From Acidobacteriaceae bacterium (lineage in GTDB: Bacteria > Acidobacteriota > Terriglobia > Terriglobales > Acidobacteriaceae), in NCBI GenBank assembly GCA_003138515.1, contig PLGG01000065.1:1-64000 (forward strand): a stretch of DNA of 64,000 nt, read 5' to 3'. Numbering within the stretch: position 1 is the stretch's first letter; every line of letters starts with the position of its first letter. The notes beneath the pieces are model-generated. The model searched no databases. It had not been told where the DNA came from and saw only the letters and a list, made by a program, of their open reading frames with translations. A program made the position numbers and the translations under genes. Below are positions 14,384-23,618 of this stretch, piece after piece.

Positions 14384-17134
14384 GTGCGGTTGACGATCGA
14401 GCGAATCCGGACGCTGGTGCTGGTGGCGGGGGCGCTGCTGCTGGTGACACTGGGCGTGTTCCTGGTGAGAGCCAAGTGGAAGAACCTGCTGAACCGGCAC
14501 GATCTGCCGCATCGGCTGGCCAAGGACATTGTGCAGGAGGCCGACGGGTACACGTACGTGCATGCGTTTGGGGCACACTCGCAATACAGGATTCATGCAT
14601 CGCGCGAGGTGGAACTGAAGAACGACTTCATCGAGTTGCACGACGTGCAGATCGATCTTTACGGAGAAGACGGCAACGAGATTGACCGGATTTCCGGCGA
14701 CACGTTCGAGTACGACCAGAAGACGGGCAAGGCCACGGCGCAAGGACCGGTGGAGATGCTGTTGACGCGGCCGTCGGCGGGCACCGCAGCGGCCATGGAG
14801 ACAGCGGGCAAGTCAATCCCGGGGAAGGCGGGAGGGCACGTGATTGCCGCGGTTGGCGCGGCGACAGGCTCGGCGGGACAGATTGACGTGAAGACGAGCG
14901 GAGTGACTTTCGACCGGAACTCAGGACTGGTGACGACGGAGCAGCGGGTGGACTTTTCCACGGTGCAGGGAAGCGGCAGCGCGATGGGGGCTAATTACGA
15001 TTCGCAGAGCGGGTCCCTGACGCTGGAACAGGCTGTGGAGCTGACTGCGCACCGGGGCGCGGATGAGGTCGAGCTTCACGCGCAGCGCGCGGAGTTCGAC
15101 CGGGGAGCGCAGACCTGCCTGCTGGAGAAAGCGCAAGCGGCGTATCACGGGGGGCAGGCAAACGCGGCTGAAGCGAAGATTCTGTTTCGCGCGGATGGCT
15201 CAGCAGAGCGATTGGACACGACGGGTGGGTTTACGCTCACGACCGCGAACGGCGGGAACGTGGCCGCGCCCATTGCGTGGATGGACTTTGACGAGCACAA
15301 CGAGCCGCGCCAGGGGCACATGGAGGGCGGCGTGACGATGGATTCCGCGACCGATTCCGCGAATGGCGGGCGCACGATGCATGGAACGGCGCCGACTGCT
15401 GAGCTGGCGTTCGGGACAAAGGGCGAACTGAAGAGCGCGCACCTGGAGCGCGGCGTGGAGATGAAAAGCCTGGAGACGAGCGACGCGGGCGCGAGCCAGG
15501 ATGCGGGAATGGATGCGGGAAAAGGCAGTCTGCGCGTGAGCCGGACTTGGCGCTCACCGGTGGTGGACATTGCGTTCAGGCTGGCGGGGGCAAAGGGCAA
15601 GGGACAGTTGGAAGTGGAGACGATGCGCGGCTCGGGCGGAGTAACGATCGTGAGCGAAAGCCAGCGCGGCAATGCGGCGGCAACGCCACAAGAGATGAGC
15701 GCCGATGTAGTGACGGGAATCTTCGGGGCGGGTTCGATGCTGCGCGCGTTGAGCGGTGTGGGACATGCGGGGATTGAGCAGACGACTGCGGCGGGCACGC
15801 GGCAGACCGCGAACGGCGACCGGCTGGAGGCGCAGTTTGAGGAAACCAGGGACCAGGGATCAGCCACCCCAACGAGCAAGAATCGCTCGCTGGGGGCCCC
15901 GGCAGGGATCAGGGATCAGAAAAGCCGCCAAACAGGGAACAAGGGAGCAAGGGAGCAAGAAAGCGAAGGAGCGAGGGATCCAGGGAGCAAGGTAGCTGTG
16001 CGCGGGAGCGGGGCCGTCGCGCTTGGCGGGAGCGCAGGCGGTGTGCAGTCGGCAGAGCTTGACGGGAATGTCGTGCTGTTCGAGCAGCCGGCGGCCAAGA
16101 CCGGAACTCAGCCGCAACCGCCGTTGCGCGCGACGGCCGGCAAAGCGGTGTATGAGGGTGAGGGCGAGTGGCTGCATTTGACAATGAGTCCGCGGGTGGT
16201 GAACGGCGGACTGGAACTGACCGCGGAGAAAGTGGACGTGTCGCAGCAGTCGGGGGACGCGTGGGCGCGAGGCGATGTGAAGGCAACTTGGACGGACGCG
16301 GGCGCGAGCGGTCAGAATGCGGCGACGGGCGGCGATGCAAACAACGGCGGAGGCAGGGGCGGGGTGACACTGGGCGGCAAGGGGCCGGCGCATGTGGTTG
16401 CGGCCGAGGCACAACTGAACCAGTGGACCGGCGAAGCGACCTTTCGTGGTCATGCGCGCCTGTGGCAACAGACGAACTTCGTGAGCGGACCGGAGATTGT
16501 GCTGAACCAGCATATGCACACACTGGTGGCGCGCAGCAGCGACGCGGCCGAGCCGGTGAGGGTTGTGATGCTGAGCGAGGGCGGCGCGGGCGCGGGCAAG
16601 AGTTCAATACAACCTCAAGGGCAACCGGCGGGACAGAGTGCCGGAAGTAATGCGGGCGGGCAGCCGGCGGGGCCTGCAGTGATTCGAGTGCACGGAGGCG
16701 AGCTGAGGTATTCCGATGCCGATCGCAGATCCGTGATGCATGGAGGGTCGCTGGGGGCCGTGGTTGCGGAAACGGGCACAGCGACATCGTCGTCCGATGC
16801 GGTGGAGCTCGATCTGTTGCCGGCGGGAGATCACGAGGCGAGTGGCGCCGGCGGCGGGACGGCGCAAGTGGATCGCATGACGGCCACGGGGCACGTGGTT
16901 CTGACGATGCAGGGCCGGCGCGGGACCGGGGAGCGGCTCGTGTACTCAGGCGGAAGCGGGGACTACGTGCTGACCGGTACCGCTGCGGAGCCGCCGAAGA
17001 TGAGCGATCCGGAGCGCGGAATGGTGACGGGCGAGGCTTTGATTTTCCATAGCCGCGATGATAGGGTCAGTATCGAAGGCGGCGGCAGCGAGACCGAAAC
17101 AAAGACGACCGCTCCTGAAGCGCACGGGAAATAG
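14384..17134 (+). CDS. Large LptC/LptA-domain LPS export protein
   Basis: A 916-residue protein with one N-terminal membrane anchor (residues about 9-30) followed by an LptC-like periplasmic domain (DGYTYVHAFGAHSQYRIHAS ... GEDGNEIDRISGDTFEYDQ). A long series of OstA/LptA-type beta-jellyroll segments follows (TASR, SGDYVLTG, GEALIFHSRDDRVSIEGG). It probably forms part of the periplasmic bridge that carries LPS from LptBFG to LptD. Canonical LptC is about 190 residues and LptA about 185, so this is a very long fusion or expansion. It starts at a GTG. Residues about 492-537 come from an in-frame dispersed repeat. lptB follows after 27 nt. Confidence 0.82.
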   Translation: MRLTIERIRTLVLVAGALLLVTLGVFLVRAKWKNLLNRHDLPHRLAKDIVQEADGYTYVHAFGAHSQYRIHASREVELKNDFIELHDVQIDLYGEDGNEIDRISGDTFEYDQKTGKATAQGPVEMLLTRPSAGTAAAMETAGKSIPGKAGGHVIAAVGAATGSAGQIDVKTSGVTFDRNSGLVTTEQRVDFSTVQGSGSAMGANYDSQSGSLTLEQAVELTAHRGADEVELHAQRAEFDRGAQTCLLEKAQAAYHGGQANAAEAKILFRADGSAERLDTTGGFTLTTANGGNVAAPIAWMDFDEHNEPRQGHMEGGVTMDSATDSANGGRTMHGTAPTAELAFGTKGELKSAHLERGVEMKSLETSDAGASQDAGMDAGKGSLRVSRTWRSPVVDIAFRLAGAKGKGQLEVETMRGSGGVTIVSESQRGNAAATPQEMSADVVTGIFGAGSMLRALSGVGHAGIEQTTAAGTRQTANGDRLEAQFEETRDQGSATPTSKNRSLGAPAGIRDQKSRQTGNKGAREQESEGARDPGSKVAVRGSGAVALGGSAGGVQSAELDGNVVLFEQPAAKTGTQPQPPLRATAGKAVYEGEGEWLHLTMSPRVVNGGLELTAEKVDVSQQSGDAWARGDVKATWTDAGASGQNAATGGDANNGGGRGGVTLGGKGPAHVVAAEAQLNQWTGEATFRGHARLWQQTNFVSGPEIVLNQHMHTLVARSSDAAEPVRVVMLSEGGAGAGKSSIQPQGQPAGQSAGSNAGGQPAGPAVIRVHGGELRYSDADRRSVMHGGSLGAVVAETGTATSSSDAVELDLLPAGDHEASGAGGGTAQVDRMTATGHVVLTMQGRRGTGERLVYSGGSGDYVLTGTAAEPPKMSDPERGMVTGEALIFHSRDDRVSIEGGGSETETKTTAPEAHGK
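15860..15995 (+). repeat. Dispersed hairpin repeat, copy 2, inside the LptC/LptA-like gene
   Basis: Core CCCCAACGAGC ... GCTCGCTGGGG, then a tail of AGGGATCAG and AGGGAGCAAG units. It shares the core and loop with 6119-6196. The gene reads through it without a stop. Confidence 0.8.
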
Positions 17135-17161
17135 GCGCGAGGGTTCGCGCCAGCGAGACGC

Positions 17162-17890
17162 ATGGAAACACTGATTGCCGAGGGAATCGGCAAGAGCTAC
17201 AAACGGAGGCAGGTTGTACGGGACGTCAACCTGAGGATCTCCCGCGGCGAAGTGGTGGGGTTGCTGGGGCCGAACGGCGCCGGCAAGACAACCAGCTTTT
17301 ACATCATCGTGGGGCTGGTGCAGCCGGAGAGCGGCCGCGTGCTGGTGGACGAGACCGACATCACCCGGGTGCCGATGTATCTGCGGGCGCGGAATTTTGG
17401 CATCAGCTATCTTCCCCAGGAGCCTTCGGTTTTCCGCAAGCTGACCGCGGAGGAGAACATCCTGGCGGTGCTGGAAGCGCAGCCGCTGGGCAACCGGGAA
17501 CGGCGCACGCGCGCCGAGAAGCTGATCCACCAGTTGAACCTGGGACACATCCGCACCACGCGAGGGTACGCGCTTTCAGGCGGCGAGCGGCGGAGGGTGG
17601 AGATTGCGCGGGCCTTGTGCATCCAGCCGAACTTTATTTTGCTCGACGAGCCGTTCAGCGGCATCGATCCGATTGCGGTGCTGGAGCTGCAGAAGATCAT
17701 TTTCGACCTGAAGGCGAGCGGGATTGGCGTGCTGGTGACGGACCATAACGTGCGCGAGACGCTGACCGTCACCGACCGGGCGTACATTATTGCCGAGGGG
17801 CGGATCTTCCGCACCGGAACGCCGCGCGAGCTGGGCAACGATCCAGAGGTACGGCGGATTTACCTGGGCGAAAGCTTCTCCCTGTCGTAG
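17162..17890 (+). CDS. lptB: LPS export ABC transporter ATPase LptB
   Basis: A 242-residue cytoplasmic ATPase that powers LPS extraction from the inner membrane. Walker A is GPNGAGKTT (residues about 38-46), the signature is [15 protein letters not shown] and Walker B is [13 protein letters not shown], followed by the H-loop TDHNV. The Q-loop region [14 protein letters not shown] matches LptB. The lptF/G genes are not in this window. It is co-oriented with the LptC/LptA-like gene and followed by rpoN, as in many Gram-negative genomes. Confidence 0.95.
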   Translation: METLIAEGIGKSYKRRQVVRDVNLRISRGEVVGLLGPNGAGKTTSFYIIVGLVQPESGRVLVDETDITRVPMYLRARNFGISYLPQEPSVFRKLTAEENILAVLEAQPLGNRERRTRAEKLIHQLNLGHIRTTRGYALSGGERRRVEIARALCIQPNFILLDEPFSGIDPIAVLELQKIIFDLKASGIGVLVTDHNVRETLTVTDRAYIIAEGRIFRTGTPRELGNDPEVRRIYLGESFSLS

Positions 17891-18000
17891 GTTGGTGGGT
17901 GGTGGACGCTCGACCCGAAGCAGGCATATCCTGAGGGCTCCGGGGGCGGAAGCGCGCCGGCGGCGTGCAAGTCTTTTCTAGTGAAGATGCCAAGATGGGT

Positions 18001-18022
18001 CATTACCCAATTCGGGATAATG
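18001..18022. promoter_or_regulatory. Near-palindrome upstream of rpoN
   Basis: A 22-base imperfect palindrome (CATTACCC AATTC GGGATAATG) about 100 bp before the rpoN start, in AT-richer sequence. It may be an operator or part of a promoter; no regulator is identified. Confidence 0.4.
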
Positions 18023-18118
18023 ACGCGAATAGGTGATTCGATTCGAGCCAATATCTGGATTAAGCTTTATCACGCACGATTACACTCGCATTGAGCCAAA
18101 ACGGGAAGAAACGCATTT

Positions 18119-19720
18119 ATGGCGCTACTGCAACCAAGACTGACTTTAAAAGTGGCACAGCGTCAGGTCCTGACGCCGGGCCTGATGCAGATGGTGAGCG
18201 TTCTGGCCCTGAACAAGCTCGAGCTGAAGGAGATGATCGATGCGGAAATGGTTGAAAATCCCGTCCTGGAAGAGATTGACGAAACGGTTCCGATGCTGGA
18301 TGAGGTCGCAGGCCGCGAAGAGCGGCTGGAGCGCAGCGTCGAGGAGACGGCGGCTCCGCCCAAGGACGTCTTCGACGAGATCGATTTTGGCTCGTACTTC
18401 CAGGACTATCTCGATCCCGGCTACCGCACGCAGCCGGAGTACGAAGAGAGCGAGAAGCCCTCGTTTGAAAACTTTCTCTCCCAGCCTACGACTTTGTCCG
18501 ATCACCTGGCGTGGCAGCTGGGGGCTCTGAGCCTGGATGGAAAGCTGCTTGAGGCGGCGGAGTTTGTGGTTGGCAACCTGGATGGGGACGGTTATCTGGC
18601 GGCGAGCGAAGAGGAGCTCGCCGCTGCTTTTTGCGGGGTTCCGGCTGACGTCGCCGCGAGCAACGGCCACGCGGCAGAGCTGGCTGCGGCGCTCGATGTG
18701 ATCCGGCGCGGGCTTGAGTTGGTGCAGAGTCTGGATCCGGCCGGAGTGGGCGCGCGCGATTTGCGGCAGTGCCTTGGGCTACAGATCGCGGCACAGCAGC
18801 AAGAGTTCGACCATTTGTATGGGCAAGGCTCTGAGGAGATCGATGAGGAGCCGGAGACTCAGGCGCACAGGGGCTTCCAAGCCGAGGCCGAGGCCAAGAT
18901 CGATGAGCGCCGGCGGGCAATGGAAGTGGCGACGCTGATTGTGGAACACCACTTGCCTCTGTTGCAAAAACGCGACGTGAAGGACCTGGCGCGCGCGACG
19001 CAGGTGACGACGGAAGAGGCGCACGCGGCAGTGGAGTTTATCCGCACGCTCGACCCGCGGCCGGGACGGCTGTATAACCGCGAGCAGGCGCGACTGATCG
19101 AGCCGGATGTGTACTTTGTGAAGCGCGGGGGCGAGTGGGTAGTCAGCATGAACGAAGAGGACTTGCCCAGCCTGCGTTTGAGCCAGCGCTACCGGCGCAT
19201 GCTGGTCTCGGCAGACACCGACAAGGAAGTAAAGGATTACGTGAAGGAGCGGTTCCGCTCGGCGCTGCAATTGATGCGGAACATCGCGCAGAGGAAGAGC
19301 ACGATTTTGCGGACCTGCGAAGTGATCGTGCGGCGGCAGCAGGAATTCTTCGATAAGGGCGTGGAAGGGCTGCGGCCGATGATGATCAAGGAAGTGGCCG
19401 AGGAGATCGGCGTACACCCCTCGACGGTGAGCCGCGCCGTAGCCAATAAGTACGCGCACACTCCGCAGGGCGTGCTGGAGTTGCGGTTCTTCTTCTCAGA
19501 GGGGGCGAACGGCCCGGAGGGCGCGGACACGCCGCTGCTGGTGTTGAAGCGCAAGGTGCGCAAGTTCATCGAAGACGAAGACGCGCGGCATCCGCTGACC
19601 GACGACCAGCTTGCGGCGATGCTGCAGTCGCAGGGAATTCAACTGACGCGGCGCACGGTGGCGAAATACCGCGAGGACATGCAGATCCCTTCGACGCACC
19701 AGAGGCGGAAGAGAGTCTGA
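18119..19720 (+). CDS. rpoN: RNA polymerase sigma-54 factor
   Basis: A 533-residue sigma factor for enhancer-dependent promoters. The N-terminal glutamine/leucine activator region (LQPRLTLKVAQRQVLTPGLMQMV), the acidic linker, the core-binding region, the helix-turn-helix (HPSTVSRAVANKYAHTPQG) and the C-terminal RpoN box (RRTVAKYRE) are all present. A GGGAAGAAA site precedes the ATG. The linker is somewhat long and acidic. The position after lptB is a common gene order. Confidence 0.97.
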   Translation: MALLQPRLTLKVAQRQVLTPGLMQMVSVLALNKLELKEMIDAEMVENPVLEEIDETVPMLDEVAGREERLERSVEETAAPPKDVFDEIDFGSYFQDYLDPGYRTQPEYEESEKPSFENFLSQPTTLSDHLAWQLGALSLDGKLLEAAEFVVGNLDGDGYLAASEEELAAAFCGVPADVAASNGHAAELAAALDVIRRGLELVQSLDPAGVGARDLRQCLGLQIAAQQQEFDHLYGQGSEEIDEEPETQAHRGFQAEAEAKIDERRRAMEVATLIVEHHLPLLQKRDVKDLARATQVTTEEAHAAVEFIRTLDPRPGRLYNREQARLIEPDVYFVKRGGEWVVSMNEEDLPSLRLSQRYRRMLVSADTDKEVKDYVKERFRSALQLMRNIAQRKSTILRTCEVIVRRQQEFFDKGVEGLRPMMIKEVAEEIGVHPSTVSRAVANKYAHTPQGVLELRFFFSEGANGPEGADTPLLVLKRKVRKFIEDEDARHPLTDDQLAAMLQSQGIQLTRRTVAKYREDMQIPSTHQRRKRV

Positions 19721-19782
19721 AAGCCAGCCCCGTAGCTTTCAGCTATCAGCTTTCAACATGTTCGCGCGAAGGTAGGCGCAGC

Positions 19783-19818
19783 GATTTCCCAGATCTCAGA
19801 ATCGAAACCTGGGAAATC
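19783..19818. repeat. Inverted repeat between convergent rpoN and phosphoesterase genes
   Basis: A perfect 10-bp inverted repeat (GATTTCCCAG ... CTGGGAAATC) with a 16-nt loop. It may act as a terminator for both strands, or be a decayed member of a dispersed palindromic family. Nearby AGCTTTCAGC-type repeats (19734-19757) resemble text at 12227-12245. Confidence 0.6.
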
Positions 19819-19881
19819 ACTAGCCCAGCCGCACGGATTCTGCGCTCCGGCAGTGAGTTGCCGGAAGTTGGAAGTTGCCAG

Positions 19882-21135
19882 CTACGGGCGCGACGGGATG
19901 ACGCCGGGCTGGAAAAGATCCGACAGATCGTTTGCGTTGGCAGCGTCGCCCAAATAGGGTGACGATCCTCCGGTCGCTTTCACGTGGAAGATCTCCTGAA
20001 GCGTGCGTAGATCTGACGAATGGGTGTAGGGGATTGAGCTTGCGTAGGGCAAGCCATTCTCGTTTTCGTGAGCGAGCGGGGAGATGACGATTTCGCCGAC
20101 GGTGTGGTTGAAGTCGTCGGCGTTGTCGCCGGTCTCACCGTCGGCTTCGCTTTCATCCCACCAGAGAATGATCACGCCGCCATCTTTGTAGGCTCGCGAA
20201 GCCATGATGAGGGGAACCAGGCGGCTGAGCGCGTTGTCGCCCGCTTTGATCTGCGATGCATCACCTGTAAGGCCCGCGAAGCCGCCGGTGAGTGCGCTGT
20301 GCTGATCGTTGTACTGGTCGGGAGTGATCCAGTTGTAATCGGCCACGCGGTCATTGGCGAGATCGAAGGCGAGCTGCTGCAGTGGCGCGTATTTGAGCCG
20401 TAGCGGGTTCGTGGTTGTGGCATTGTTGCCGCCGTTGGTGTCGGCAAAGAACAGCATCGGATTGTGCTTGGGCGCGTAGTTGTATTGGGTTGAATCGTTA
20501 TATTCGTTGAGGTAGTTGCCGGGACCGAAGACGCCGGAGAGGCTCACCAGCGGAACGGTCCAATTGCTCTCGGCGAGAGGCAGGTTGATGAGCTTGCCGC
20601 TGCTCGTGGTCAGGTCGGTGTCTTCCTGATAGGACCTCCAGGTTCTTCCCGCGCTTTGCAGGAGCCCGCTCAAATGCTGGGTCGTAGTCTGCGCGTTGGG
20701 CGGATTGTCCTTATAGGGATCGTCATCGTTGAGGACGCCGAAGTTGGTGCCGGCCTCAGCCCAGAGGTAGTTGGGCTCGGAGGGATGGATGTGTGGATTG
20801 CTGCCGCCTTCCGTGGCCAGAACGTTGTGGTAGGCCGTGGCATAGGAAACCTGCTTGCTGATGTTCAAAAGCCGGCCGTCGATAAAGGCTGTCGCGGTTC
20901 CGTTGACAAGGCTGTTGATGAAAGGGGCACTCGGATTCTGAAAGACGGGCTCAATGCCACCGGTGACGGTCGTGGGTTGAGTCCAATTGTGGTTTTCGAG
21001 GGCGATGACGAAGACGTGCTTGACGTCGCGATCGTCGCCATCGTGATCGCGGTCCTGGGCGCGCGCGTACCAGCAGCCGAATGCAACCAGCAGCGCAAAC
21101 GCAGCCAGAGTTCGGAGACGAGGGAAGAGAGACAT
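19882..21135 (-). CDS. Secreted phosphoesterase (phospholipase C / acid phosphatase family)
   Basis: A 417-residue protein with a signal peptide (about residues 1-25, ending ARAQ) and an alkaline-phosphatase-like fold. HVFVIALENHNWTQ carries the first metal/nucleophile region of the PF04185 family, and VIILWWDESEADGETGDNADDF with HTVGEIVISP the later metal ligands. It probably hydrolyses phosphate esters or phospholipids outside the cell. The ATG at 21135 has a GGAGG site 5 nt upstream and starts the signal peptide, so I prefer it to the longer frame to 21216. Confidence 0.85.
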   Translation of the reverse strand: MSLFPRLRTLAAFALLVAFGCWYARAQDRDHDGDDRDVKHVFVIALENHNWTQPTTVTGGIEPVFQNPSAPFINSLVNGTATAFIDGRLLNISKQVSYATAYHNVLATEGGSNPHIHPSEPNYLWAEAGTNFGVLNDDDPYKDNPPNAQTTTQHLSGLLQSAGRTWRSYQEDTDLTTSSGKLINLPLAESNWTVPLVSLSGVFGPGNYLNEYNDSTQYNYAPKHNPMLFFADTNGGNNATTTNPLRLKYAPLQQLAFDLANDRVADYNWITPDQYNDQHSALTGGFAGLTGDASQIKAGDNALSRLVPLIMASRAYKDGGVIILWWDESEADGETGDNADDFNHTVGEIVISPLAHENENGLPYASSIPYTHSSDLRTLQEIFHVKATGGSSPYLGDAANANDLSDLFQPGVIPSRP

Positions 21136-21349
21136 TCGAACCTCCAGATTTTGGGGATTTTTGGCACGAGTGGGTGCGCGTCGTCCACGATGCTCAGGGG
21201 AACGAGGACGACTCACCGATGCTGGAGGTTTTGTAGCAGGCGATTATTTCGAACTGATGATGAACGCGTTAAAGAACGCGCGGCGGAGGTTCGCTTCAGG
21301 TGAAAATGCTGCAACAGAACCCGGCGCACCTGATCGCTGAGAACCGCTC

Positions 21350-23395
21350 TTACATCGCTTCGGGACTTTCGATGCCGAGCAGGGCGAGCGCGCCGACGAG
21401 TTCACGGAGAGTGACAGCGGCGGTGGCGAGCAGAAATGTTTTGCGCGCGGGGTCTTCTTCCGTGAGGATGTGATGGCGATGGTAGAAGTTGGCGAACTCC
21501 TGCGCGAGCTGGAAGGCGTGCTTGGCGAGATAGGCGGGTTCGGAGGTACCGATGCACTGTTCAAGAATTTGCGCACGGCGGCCGGCGCGCAGCCAGAGAG
21601 ACCAGATGTCTTCGTTGGCTTCGCCGGTCAGGTAATCCGAAATTGCGCTGTGTGCCGCGCCGGCCTGCAGACCCGCCGACTCGCTGGCTTGCTGACTCGC
21701 TTTCTGTTCTTGCTCCGCTAACTTCGCTAGCCCCGCTAACGCCGCTTCAGGGGTTGTGCTGCCTTTGCGGAAGATGTTGCGAATGCGAACGACGGCGTAC
21801 TGAATGTAGGGGCCAGTCTCACCCTCGAAGCTGAGCGCATCCTTGAAATCGAAGGCGATGACGGAGTTGCGCGTGACCTTGAGCATGAAGTAGCGGAGAG
21901 CGCCGATGGCGATCTGCTCGGCGATCTTCTGGCGCACGGCTGAGTCGTTGGACGTCTGGCGCGTGTCGACTTCGGCGCGCGTGGCGGCGATGAGTTTGTC
22001 GATGAGGTCGTCGGCCTTGACGCCGAAGCCCTTGCGGCCGCTGACCTCAATGTACGATTTTTGCTTGTCTTCTTCCGAAATGTCGTAGCCAAGATCGACG
22101 GCGCAGCGGGGCGTGAGCGCGACCATCTCGTAGCTGAAGTGCGTGTAGTGATCGGCCTGATCGGTGTATCCCATGCCGCGCAGAGCCTGGATGACATTGG
22201 CCTGCGGGTCCGACTGGCGCGCATCGATGACGTTGTAGATGGCCGTGGCGCCGCCGAAGCGGGGATGGTTCGGCTCGCCGGATTCGGCGGAGATCCAGCA
22301 CTCGTGATCGGGGTAGGTGAAGAAGCGCTTGTAGCCGAAGTCACGCCCGAGCAGGCCGAACTTCCAAAGGTGGTAGGCAATGTCCTTGCCAACATAGGTG
22401 ACGGTGCCATTGGAGCGAACGATGACCTTGGCGTCGTCGTCGGTGCCTTCGATTGTCTCGGCGCCGGGGCGAGTCATGACCCAGCAGCCCTTGTTCTTGC
22501 CTTCGTTCTCGAAATAGAGCACGCCGGACTGCTTGAGCTTTTCGAAGGCGGCTTCCCAGAATTTAAGGTGTAGGATTTCGCTCTCGCGCGGGAGGAAGTC
22601 GTACTCGATGTCGAGGCGGAGCATGGTTTCAAGATGGCGGCGGAGGACGGCGGTGGAGATGAGGTCGGCGATTTCGGCAGTGTCGTTGCCGCCATGCTCG
22701 ATGAGGTGCAGCGTGTCGAGGCGCAATTGTTTGCGCTCGGCCTTTTCCTCGCCGGTGCCTTCGCCGTACCATTGCGAGGTGCGAGCGTAGAGGTCCCAGC
22801 AGTAAAAATCGATCCGTTCGCCTTTGCGCGCAAGCTCGGCGATGAGAGCGCGGACTTCGGACGGCGATTTCTTTTCGAGGTGCAGAAAGCCGACCACGAC
22901 ATCGGCAACCTGGACGCCGGTGTTGTCAATGTAGTTCTGCACATCGACTTTGTAGCCGGCGGCGCGAAGCAGGCGGACGAATGTGTCGCCGAGGATAGCG
23001 TTGCGGAGATGGCCGATGTGCGCGGCCTTGTTTGGATTGATGCTGGTGTGCTCGACCAGCGCGTGTCCCCGCTCAGACGCCGGCGGACTTCCGGCGGGAA
23101 CGACTAATAGCGCGGCCGCAGCGCGATCGAGATACGCGTTGATGTAGCCAGCGCCGGCGACTTCGAATCTGACGAAGCCTGGGACCGGCCCGAGGGCGGT
23201 GACGATTTCCTGAGCGATGATTTTTGGCGCCTTGCGCAGTTTGCGGGCCAACTCGAAAGCGATGGGCGTGGCGATCTCGCCGAGGCGGAGATCGGGCGGC
23301 GTCTCCAGAGGGATCGTGCCGATCTCTAAATCGTATTTCTCTTTGAGGACGGCACGAAGACTACGGCCAAGCCGCTTTTCGAGTTCGAGAACCAC
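21350..23395 (-). CDS. argS: Arginyl-tRNA synthetase
   Basis: A 681-residue class I aminoacyl-tRNA synthetase. The HIGH-type signature is NPNKAAHIGHLRNAILGDT. The add-1 N-terminal domain and the C-terminal DALR anticodon-binding domain (FANFYHRHHILTEEDPARKTFLL) are present. Near residue 565 about 30 residues (EQEQKASQQASESAGLQAG) look foreign; they coincide with the 29-bp element shared with glyQ. Divergent from metG. Confidence 0.96.
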   Translation of the reverse strand: MVLELEKRLGRSLRAVLKEKYDLEIGTIPLETPPDLRLGEIATPIAFELARKLRKAPKIIAQEIVTALGPVPGFVRFEVAGAGYINAYLDRAAAALLVVPAGSPPASERGHALVEHTSINPNKAAHIGHLRNAILGDTFVRLLRAAGYKVDVQNYIDNTGVQVADVVVGFLHLEKKSPSEVRALIAELARKGERIDFYCWDLYARTSQWYGEGTGEEKAERKQLRLDTLHLIEHGGNDTAEIADLISTAVLRRHLETMLRLDIEYDFLPRESEILHLKFWEAAFEKLKQSGVLYFENEGKNKGCWVMTRPGAETIEGTDDDAKVIVRSNGTVTYVGKDIAYHLWKFGLLGRDFGYKRFFTYPDHECWISAESGEPNHPRFGGATAIYNVIDARQSDPQANVIQALRGMGYTDQADHYTHFSYEMVALTPRCAVDLGYDISEEDKQKSYIEVSGRKGFGVKADDLIDKLIAATRAEVDTRQTSNDSAVRQKIAEQIAIGALRYFMLKVTRNSVIAFDFKDALSFEGETGPYIQYAVVRIRNIFRKGSTTPEAALAGLAKLAEQEQKASQQASESAGLQAGAAHSAISDYLTGEANEDIWSLWLRAGRRAQILEQCIGTSEPAYLAKHAFQLAQEFANFYHRHHILTEEDPARKTFLLATAAVTLRELVGALALLGIESPEAM
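21672..21700 (-). repeat. 29-bp element shared with glyQ (copy in argS)
   Basis: Reads GCGAGTCAGCAAGCC then AGCGAGTCGGC on the minus strand; 23 of 29 positions match 10069-10097. It encodes SQQASESA in frame. Confidence 0.7.
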
Positions 23396-23618
23396 GCGAG
23401 AGCCTCAGGAAAATGCTTGATTTTCCTAGTGATTCTAGCACCTGAGGTGCGACGGGCTTTCATCGAACGGCACGCGGCGACGAGCGAGGCGCGAGGCGGG
23501 CCGTCGATGTGCGAGGCGTACCGCCTATGCGCGATGCCTCAGGCGCAATGCCTTAAAATGGAAAATGATTGCCGATCACGCCGCGTTTTTTCCCGCGCGC
23601 GAACGGAATGCGCTACCC

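Noticed and set aside
13352..14743. N-terminal extension (up to 464 residues) of the minus-strand hydrolase frame
   Set aside because: It is Ser/Pro/Arg-rich, runs antisense to two plus-strand genes, and the lipoprotein signal begins at 13351.
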